Shown piece after piece: positions 55,985 through 64,000 of a stretch of 64,000 bases of DNA. The translations under genes were made by a program, and so were the position numbers. Position 1 is the first letter of the stretch; every line of letters begins with the position of its first letter. Location: NCBI GenBank assembly GCA_019188255.1, contig JAETXT010000008.1:372001-436000 (forward strand), written 5' to 3'. A model generated the notes under the pieces. The model was not told the origin of the DNA. It saw only the letters and a program-made list of their open reading frames with translations, and did not search any database. The stretch is from Verticillium longisporum (lineage: Eukaryota > Ascomycota > Sordariomycetes > Glomerellales > Plectosphaerellaceae).

Positions 55985-58900
55985 TCACTCGCTGACCTCT
56001 CCCTCGTCCTCCACCCCGTCGAACCTTCCGTCCATATCCACGCCCCTGGCGCTGACGAGTCCCATGTCCGCCCGGATCTCCCGCTGAATCTTGAGGAAAT
56101 ACGTCCGTAGCGTCCGCAGTCCCCGAATGAACCCCCAGTCCGCCTGTTCCGGATGCTGCGGCGGGCACGGCTTGCCCTCGGCGACGTCGCCCTTGGTGAG
56201 GCTGTTGGCAAAGTCCGCAATCTTAAAGTCAATCTCACGCTTGTTCTTGCGCCGCCGCTTCTCGCGCTGGGCGCTCGCCTCCTCCGTATCCGTCGCAAAG
56301 TCCGTCGTCGAATCGTCCACCACCGTGTCGTATTCGCCGCCTCCGCCGCTGCCGTCTCGCGCTGTCGTGTCTCCGTCGTAGAACATGAGCAGGCTCGCCG
56401 CATAAAACCGGTATCCGTCGAGTTCCCGAACAATCGACTCGAGTTGGTCCAACTTGGCAAGGATCGTCGGGATATGCCGTAGGATGCTCGCCGTGTCGAG
56501 TCCATCGTACAGGAATCGCGTCAGCGCGTCCTGGAACTCCCTGCCGGCCTTGAGGTCGCGCCCAAAGTACTTGTCCTTGAAAACATAGCTCTGCGTCCGG
56601 ACATCCCACACCTGAAGCCCGCAGACACGCACGCCGAGCTCCCGCGACGTCGTCCGTGCGCATTTGCCCTGCTGCGACTTTTGTTTCTTGGGCGTCGCCT
56701 CCACGCCGTACTGTCGCGTGCCCATCTTGAGATCCATGATACACGGCCGCTTCATGCCGGCCGTAAGATCTTCCAGCAGGAGGAAAAATTCAGCCCGCGA
56801 ATCGCTCTGTCCCTGCGTCTGCGCTTCTTTGGGATTGACCGGACGCGGAATCTTGCGGAACTCTTGCGGCGACGTAGACATGGCGGGGTCGTCGACAGCT
56901 TCCTCTTGCTCTTGCTCTTCCTTGACCTCGGGCTCGGGCTCATCAACCGCAGCCCCGTTGACTACAGGTCCCTCCGACTCGGCGTGTTCGTGTCCGTTTT
57001 CGAAGCCATTGGCCGTCGATATCTCTTGTCTCAGGTCCTTCAGGTGCTCCGGTACATCCCTGGCGCCGTCACTGTTGTTCCGACCGGCCGTCTGGTCTGC
57101 TGGCTCCCAGTACTTCAAATGACCTCTCGACTCCGTGACTGTCTTGGGCTTGCGGCGCAAGGCGCTGCCAGAGTAGCGACGCTTCTTCTTATCGGCAATG
57201 ATCCTGTCCGCCAGCGTCTCTGGCTCCGGCGCGCTTGTGCCCGTCACCTCCTCCACATCGTCCGTATCTGCCTCGTCGCCATCCGTTGCGACAACCTCTG
57301 TCTGTGGCCCCAGATCGCTGCGACTCTGGGCAGGCATCGGCGGTGGCGAAGGAGCTCGTGTCATGGCAGACAGGGGTGATGAAGGTTGGTCGCCGGACTG
57401 CCCATTCTCTTGTTGGTAACGACCCAGCATGCCCGAGTCGGACGTTGCAGGTCGTAGCTTCTGGTGCATGCGCAAGGGAATGCCACGTTGGTGTGGGCGT
57501 CGATGCTTGTGAACCGGGATCGGTTGCTTGAGAAACACGTCGTTGAACACCTCGTTGCGCAGGCGCTTGTTGACGGTTGTTGCCCCCAGCTGTTGGCATG
57601 TCTGTCGTCAAGGGACGGCCGCTCGGGCGAAGCCGACTTGGCGGCTTCAGGGGTGTTGGGTGCAGCGACGGAGCTGCTGCGAGATCTTACGAGGTCGGGC
57701 GGCGGCGACGGTTGGAGGAGGTTCCGGGGCAAAATATGCCTGTTGTCGTCAAAGGTGACTGTCGGAATGGGAATCGACGCGCCGGCTAGAGATTGGCTAA
57801 TGATTCGTCGGTGCTCCTGACCGGGTTTGACTTCAGCGTCGTCTTTCAAGGCTTCCACGGTAGTGCCATCGCCAGCACCCTTGAGCCCGTTCTCGCCTGT
57901 TGCTCGGCGCACCAGGGCTGATGCAGCATCGTCTCTTTTGTGCACCGACTTCCTCCGGGGCTGCTTGTGAAAGGTCACATTGAGCACACCGATGTACCTG
58001 TGGTTATGTTAGTGACAAATGATAACGGCCCGCAGCCCACTGCTCTGGACATACCGCGGCAAAAAGGTCAGCAGGTCACGATGGTGCTGCTCGACCTTTT
58101 CGTAAAACTCGTTCTCCCTGTTGTTGAGCTGCTTGCAGACTGCTCTACGAGAGAAGCGCCAGAGGGTGGTGTGCCCGCCCACCTGGTGCTTGTAGGGAAT
58201 GAGTTCTATTGCCTCCTTGGGCGCTAGCTGATCGACCTCGGGCTGTTCCTCACTGGGAAGCTCGCTGATGACCTCCTCATCTCCCGTCTTGGCGACTGGA
58301 GTTTCTACCTCTGGCACGTCTTCGAAGACGCGCTCGTCCAGCCTGTCCAAGTTCACCTCACGCAGCGGTGCCTGAGGCTCTGGCACGCGCTTCGAGGTCG
58401 GCGGCTCCTTGGCGACCACCCTCTCCGGCCCAGACGTATCGTCATCAACCTCGGGTTCTGGTTCATCCGCCTTCACAAGCCAATCTTTCCTCGACGTGGT
58501 CCTCGTGCCCATTGGCTGTCTGGGCTTTGCGACATCTTTATCCGTGTCACTCGATTCGTCCGGCGCCTTGTGGGGCACGAACACGGCGGAGGATATCTTC
58601 TCCTCACCCGACTCGTCGCCCTCCTCGTGGCTATCTCCGACCTCGGTGCTCTCGCCAGAACCGCGGCGGTCAGCCACAAAACACGGCTGCTCGGTGATGT
58701 CGTCGTCAATATTGTCGTGCGGTGTGGGCGGTGTAGTCGGATCGGTGTCTTTGGGTCTCCCGGTGCGCGAGTCGACGCTTTCGTCAAAGATTTGTCCATG
58801 TGTCTTTCTAAGACCAAAATAATCTTGCGGTGGCGATTCGCTCAGTACTGGATTGTCCGGTGTGTCGATGGGAAAAGTTCGGGCGCGTGGTAATTTGCGC

Positions 58901-60318
58901 GCCAACGTATCGTCGTGCGAGGCTGCCCTCGGTGACAGGGTTGCGACTGGGGGCTTCGCAAAGTCTTCCACAGCAATGTCTGCCGTCAATGGCACAGGAG
59001 GTGGCTCTTCACGACTGGGCGATGGTTTATCGCGAAGCGCCCCTCGCACGTCCTTGCGACGGCCCTTCTCCTCCTTGGGAAGTCCCTCTCGGAAAAAGCG
59101 CAGACTGTAACTGGCCTTGCGACTGCGGCCGTTCGGCTCAGCACCCATCATGGCCTCGGTGACCGACTTTTCGACCTGGCCGTCCTCTCCACCGTCGCCC
59201 GCCTCGCCCGTATGACCAATGGACCATATCTTCTCGGGGCCTTTCTGGAGGCGGTGGTCGGTCTTTCGTGTCGTCGATCGCAGGTCGGCCAGCACGTCTT
59301 CCTTCTCCAGCCTGGCATCAAGGTACGTGGCGGGTGGCGTGGCCGAGCCTTCGGGAGAGGTCGAGTGAGATTGAGCGCGTGTTGTCTTGAGTGTCTCGAT
59401 GGCCGTTGGCGTGGCGTGAACGCGCTCGAGGGAGGAGCATCTAACTCGGTTTCCATTGAGGAACTCGCGGTGGTCGAGCAGCATGGCCCGGACGCCGTCA
59501 AAGCCTGAAATGTCGTAACTCGTCGACATGGTGTTGGTGTCGGGTGGCGGCAGCACCATGGTGTTGGAGCCGGTCGTCGACGAAGGCGCCATCATGGCGG
59601 CTGAGGGAGCGCTCTCCAATGTTACACCGTCGATGGGAGGCACATTGTCAGTTCTGTCGTCGAGAGGTGTGTCGTGTTCGGGGGCGAGGGCAGGTGGCGG
59701 TAGGGTCGAGGTGGTGGAGTCGGTTATCGTGGATGTGGACGTTCGTGATGGTGTTGGGCGGTGATGGGGGGAGGTTGTCGAGGGTAGTGTGTTGGTGGTG
59801 GTGGAAGGGCTGATGCCACGGGCAGAAGCGAGAGCCTGTGAAAGCAACGACGGGCCGGCCTGCCTCGGCGGGAGGACAGGGCTCCGGGACTTCTTATCAA
59901 GGGCGGCGACATGGTGACTGGGGAGGTCGAACCGGGGGTCTGGGAGATCTGGGAGGCCTGTCTCTGGATAGGCACCGGGGGGTGGGCCAGCCGCTGTGTG
60001 TTCCGGCTGGCTCAGTTGGGTAGCAATGGGAGTGACGGCCCCTGAGCTCACGTCTCTGGATGTGTCTGGGTCTGTGCCTGCGCGTGTGCCTGTGCCTGCG
60101 GCTGCATTCACATCGGACGTGGAGGGAGGGGGAGGAGGACCAAGAGAAGGAGAAGGAGGCGAGATGGTGGTGGGCAAAGGGCTGTTGCCAGGGCCCGACA
60201 GGTGGGTGGGCGTTGGTGCGGTTGCTTCTCCTGCTCGATCTGGTTCTGCTTCTGGCGCAATGCTGCTCACAGGGGCAGAGCGTGCGGCATTTTCATTGTC
60301 GCGCAGCGTGCTGGACAT
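55985..60318 (-). CDS. KCS1: Inositol hexakisphosphate kinase, KCS1 type (about 1425 aa; one frame break)
   Basis: Makes inositol pyrophosphates from IP6, acting in phosphate, vacuole and stress signalling. Exon 1 (58055-60318) is a long disordered Pro/Ser/Glu-rich region ending in the first conserved block, [19 protein letters not shown] and [20 protein letters not shown] 56-bp intron (GTATGT...CACAG) joins to [15 protein letters not shown]. Further on come [20 protein letters not shown] and the catalytic IPK signature [20 protein letters not shown] near residue 1170, then [13 protein letters not shown] and [15 protein letters not shown]. The frame shifts once at the C-run 57583-57587 (G-run on the coding strand); one extra base restores 1426 codons and [18 protein letters not shown]. 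It is complete at both ends. Confidence 0.88.
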
Positions 60319-63300
60319 GAGGAGAACATTGGGCGAGGGCGATGAGAGTGTGGGAGGATTGAATCGCGGCGGCGTCGTGGGATTTTTTTCGTGGTTGGAA
60401 AGGGCGTGCGGTGGGTTGAGGCTCCTTGTTGCCGATGATCTGGTCGTGTCGTGTCGTGTCGTGTCGTGGAGGAAGTGTGGGAATTGAGTGGGTGGGATTC
60501 GCTTTTGGGGCAGGAAGGTACTCTGGGTCCCGAAGCGCAGGGCCGGACCTGCCCCGGCAGGGGGGGTGGGGGAAGGGAGCCACCACCGTGTTTTTGGCCA
60601 GGTCTGGGGGGGTCGGGGGCAGGGGGTACGAAGTCACTGCCAGCTGCCAAAGTCCCACATTGCGACTTACAATGTCCAATGAGTTACGACTAGCGGTGGA
60701 GAGGGGCCGTGACTGGAGCGGATTCAGGCCCCCTTTGCCACTGTGCGTTCCTCTCCCTACGGATGACCTGGAGCCCGCCCAGACCTTCGGACCCAGCTTG
60801 CTGTTTGTTCAGCGGCGGGGTCTGCTACTACCTACCCAAGGAAGAGGGGGGAGGGGGGCTTGTCTTCCAGAGTGGAAGGGCTGTCGTGGGTAGCGACTTC
60901 TATGACGCACTGTGACCGTCCAGGTGTCTCCAGCCCACCACGTGCAGCAACTGGCACCTGTCCAGTCGCTGCAATCAAGAGGCACCTTATTAAGGTACCT
61001 TGAGTGGTTATGATCGATGATGGAATCGTGACTCGGAATTAGGTACCCAACAACCAGTCCCTTTTGCTGCTTTGTGTTGCCCTTGACATACCTAAGGTAC
61101 CTAGGTAGGTACCTAAGGTAAGGTAGGTAATTGATGGCTACTGCCGTCTACGTCCACTCAGAAGAAACACAGACTCTGGATGGCCATTTCATTGGTCACC
61201 ATAACACATGCCGTCATCGCCTGGCCTGGCTCTCGCACCACCCTTTTCTTCTTGATGAAATGGTAAAACCCAGAACACCAGCACCGTACAAGCATCGCGG
61301 ATGAGCCCTGGTGCACAAGGCACAATACCTGGCTAGGAAGGGCTTCAAACTTGAAAGTACCCATGAACCAATTCGGAATCTGGTTCTCTCTTGCTTGTGC
61401 CGGGGTCAGGACAAACCAGCCCCCCCTGGCTTCGCCCAACAATTTGGCTTTGCCCTGCCACAGGGCAGCCCGTGAATTCCGGGCAGCATACCTTATTAGT
61501 TAGAGGCACCCCGGATTGTCCAGATTGACGAGGAACAAGGTTCAAACGACGGTGTACCGCCTCGCCTGTTTCTGCTCGGACGTCACACTGCTTCCCAGAG
61601 GACCACGTTGCCAGAGACTCCAATCCGACAGGAAGCTGGTTCCTCAGGTAATGTCAGGTAGGTCCGCAGGCCAGCCAAGGAGCAAGAAGAAATTACGTCA
61701 AAGCCCGGATGGATTGAGTGTCTCGAGAAGATCACAAATGAGATGCGAACGGCAGACGGAAGACAAACGAAAAGATGACCAAAAAGGATTTCGGACGTTC
61801 CATGCTGGGTGCTCATCACTTCATGTTGCTTCTCTCACGACATGCTTGCATCTGCATGTCGGTTGCCCTCCCCCTCTCCTCCCTGCTGGCATTCGTGATG
61901 AATCACATCCAAGCGAGTCGCTTCAACCCAAGCAAGTTTCGCCGAGCACCACGATATGCATGACAGACACCACACCCACTCTTCTGTCGACGATGAGTGA
62001 GATGGCCAAGCCATCCAGTGACTGATAAACTGCCAGCGCATCTCACATACCAAGGAGCATCCTCAGCAACATCGTGGGCCGCTTGAGCCCCATCATTTTC
62101 CCCGGCCGATGCTTGACATGAATGTTCCACCGCATCATCACCCAAAGAAACAACCGACGACGAGCGTCCAATTGGCCCCCTTTCCGTCTCGCCCGTTTTG
62201 ATAATACCATCCTCACAGTCCACGACCACTCACCGCTCGCCCCGTCCCTCCATCAATGTGCTCCCTGTAATCACCGGTGAAGATCGCCTGTCGACGACTT
62301 CTTCTTTTTTGCCGCGAACGTCAATCTTTGTTCCTGATATTGCCCCGGCTTATGTACTTGCAGTGTGTACAGTACCTAGGTAGGGGGACGAGAGCCTGTC
62401 AGCGAGACTGCCAAATCATCCACCCTTCAATCGGACGTCGTTGATCGAACCCCCCCGGAACCCCTCGATGCCAAGCGCCCGCACCCTTCCCGGATCCGTG
62501 AGCACGGCGCAGGGGCACGCTCGCCAATCATCCGACAACGTGCTCGTTGCTGGCAGAATGTGGAACTCCTCACGCCGAAACACAATCACCCACCTCCTCT
62601 CAAGCTATCTTCTGTACACCCACCCCTTCCGTATCATATCGCATCGTATCGTGTCGCTTGTGCTCATTCCGTCCCAGACTCCCATCACTCTTCTCAAAAC
62701 ACTTGCATACGTCCCGGTGACAGGCGGCCTCTCGGGTCCCCGCGCGCGCGCACACATACACACATCCACAGTAGACACCTCCCGCCCATCAATCAAACCT
62801 CTGCGGCATATTTCCCCGCTTGACAGTCATCGCAACGGGACTGCCCTCCCGCATCATGCGCAACCACCCAACCCACCCCCTCCCTTTCCCTGCCGTACCA
62901 AGTGCATGTCTTATCTGACCCAATCGCTTGATGTCGGCCAAAGTGCCGCCGCGAGGGGCTGGAACATCTGCATAAGCTTCATTGTAGACGTGAGACCCCA
63001 AGAGACAAGAGACCGCGCAAAGCGCTCGGGGGGTTCGGGAAGGGGGGAGCTCGAGGGCAGGGGCAGCATTTGAGACACTTCTGTCAAGCTACGAGCCCAT
63101 CCCTCGTCCATGGCTGACTGATGAGCTGGATCAAGTCGCAGCCAAGAAACCCGTACACCGCTCACGATGTGGCTATTTCGATCGTCATTGGCTCCGTCCC
63201 GGTTACGAGTTGATTTGAAATGTTGGCAAACTGCTGCTTGTCATGATGAGTTGCTTGACCGCAAGACATAGGACAATCTCCCTACCCTCCCTTGCCCAAG

Positions 63301-63781
63301 GGGAGGAATAGAGAGCACGAGAGAAACAAAAAGAATGCGTTGATCTCAGGTTACACACCCTCTGTCATCGGGCCGCCTAACTACAAGGAGCCAATACTGC
63401 AGACGATCCAGCTCACCGCTTCATGGCATGGCAGTTTTCAGCCGCAGCCGAGGGTGTGTGGCTGAACCAGGTGATCAACGAGTACATGTGCGACTACGAA
63501 CGACTTCAATGTCACTGACAGCATTTGTACGAAGGACGAGCAATGTAGCGACTTTGGTTGAGAGCTCCTGTTGGAATTTATGAAACTACTGTGAACATGC
63601 TGTCGTTGTGCCGAGGCCGTAGGTGAACCCGCCCGGCTGTGTCCTGAGACCCCGTTGATTATCATCGCCCAAACTCCGCGCTGAAAAAAAAAGAGCCTAT
63701 TGCTGATCCTCCCAAAAAATAAGAAAAGAAAAATTGGATAAAGAGTAGCAATGTCATGGCATAGTACGACACGTAGTGGAA
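60319..63781. other. Long intergenic region (3.5 kb) without a convincing gene
   Basis: Contains the KCS1 upstream region (TCGTG-rich direct repeats at about 60446-60470), a cluster of GGTACCTA motifs and many short overlapping frames. The longest (62441-63073, plus, 210 codons) is Ser/Pro/Arg-rich without motifs. No RNA gene seen. Confidence 0.45.
61089..61130. repeat. Palindromic TACCTA/TAGGTA cluster
   Basis: CCTAAGGTACCTAGGTAGG followed by TACCTAAGGTAAGGTAGGTA forms overlapping inverted repeats. Related copies lie at 60990-61000 and 61041-61050, and elsewhere in intergenic DNA of the window. Confidence 0.7.
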
Positions 63782-64000
63782 TCAATCGTCCCAAACGCCA
63801 GCATCGAAACTCGCAGCCACCGAAAAGGGGTTGCGGTTCTCCTGGTCGACCACCGGCTTCGTTTCCGCCTTGGCCTGCTTCACGTCGGCCTCGACGTCCA
63901 TGGCATCGATGAAGGAATCCAGATTCATCAGCACGTCAGCGACATCATCGCCGCTGTCCGAACCATTGTCCTCCATGTGACCTGTCGTGTTATCATCGCC
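63782..64000 (-). CDS. C-terminal end of an unrecognised acidic protein (partial)
   Basis: The frame is open from the right edge and ends at 63782. It reads GDDNTTGH, then MEDNGSDSGDDVADVLMNLD, then an Asp/Glu-rich stretch, and closes with NRNPFSVAASFDAGVWDD. The conserved-looking ADVLMNLDSFIDAMD helix and the acidic aromatic C-terminus suggest a real protein end rather than a chance frame. The Met at 63976 could be the start of a short protein, but the upstream frame stays open, so a longer gene or an exon is more likely. I do not recognise the family. Confidence 0.55.
   Translation of the reverse strand, partial: GDDNTTGHMEDNGSDSGDDVADVLMNLDSFIDAMDVEADVKQAKAETKPVVDQENRNPFSVAASFDAGVWDD

Noticed and set aside
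1..64000. CRISPR array, rRNA operon or biosynthetic gene cluster
   Set aside because: The regular repeats (23 bp and 33 bp) are head-to-tail without spacers and lie in transposons. No rRNA was seen, and no polyketide, peptide or terpene synthase is present.

Overview
The window is nuclear DNA of a filamentous ascomycete (Pezizomycotina, most likely Sordariomycetes). The evidence is short GT-AG introns of about 45-80 bp with CTAAC/CTGAC branch-like motifs, GC-rich exons of recognisable eukaryotic housekeeping genes, and one AT-rich block carrying the mark of repeat-induced point mutation (RIP), in which repeat copies differ only by C/T and G/A transitions. Coordinates and splice sites were read by eye; homology statements rest on remembered family motifs.

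Layout. 1-625: 3' end of a gene entering from the left. 626-4756: no convincing gene. 4757-14620: a transposon island with no usable open reading frame. It holds (i) a 670-bp element with 105-bp inverted repeats and a 9-bp target duplication (Mutator-like), and (ii) a PIF/Harbinger-type DNA transposon with a TTA target duplication, 22-bp terminal repeats, a decayed Myb/SANT-like gene on + and a decayed DDE transposase on -. The second element is split by (iii) a nested 6-kb LTR retrotransposon with 208-bp LTRs. 14624-24479: gene-poor, with a small secreted cysteine protein (17316), a P-loop kinase-like protein (20933, -) and a DJ-1/PfpI-like protein (23243, -). 24480-32421: a 927-codon acidic protein with one membrane segment and a long CaMKK/Ssp1-type protein kinase. 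32422-39209: a 6.8-kb stretch without a convincing gene. 39210-60318: a dense housekeeping block holding lipoate-protein ligase, chorismate synthase, VPS11, MLH3, cytoplasmic tyrosyl-tRNA synthetase, a Ser/Gly-rich protein, a nitrilase and an inositol-hexakisphosphate kinase (KCS1 type). 63782-64000: 3' end of an unrecognised acidic protein running off the right edge.

The genes do not form one pathway or a biosynthetic cluster. They are independent core functions: lipoylation, the shikimate pathway, vacuolar/endosomal tethering, mismatch repair and meiotic crossover, translation, inositol pyrophosphate signalling and Ca2+/energy signalling. The most unusual structure is the nested, datable transposon island. 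A second pattern is that four otherwise well-preserved genes (24.5 kb, 28.6-32.4 kb, 53.5-54.9 kb, 56-60.3 kb) each need one to four single C/G bases restored to stay in frame, eight in total. This looks like assembly indel error in GC-rich runs rather than gene death.
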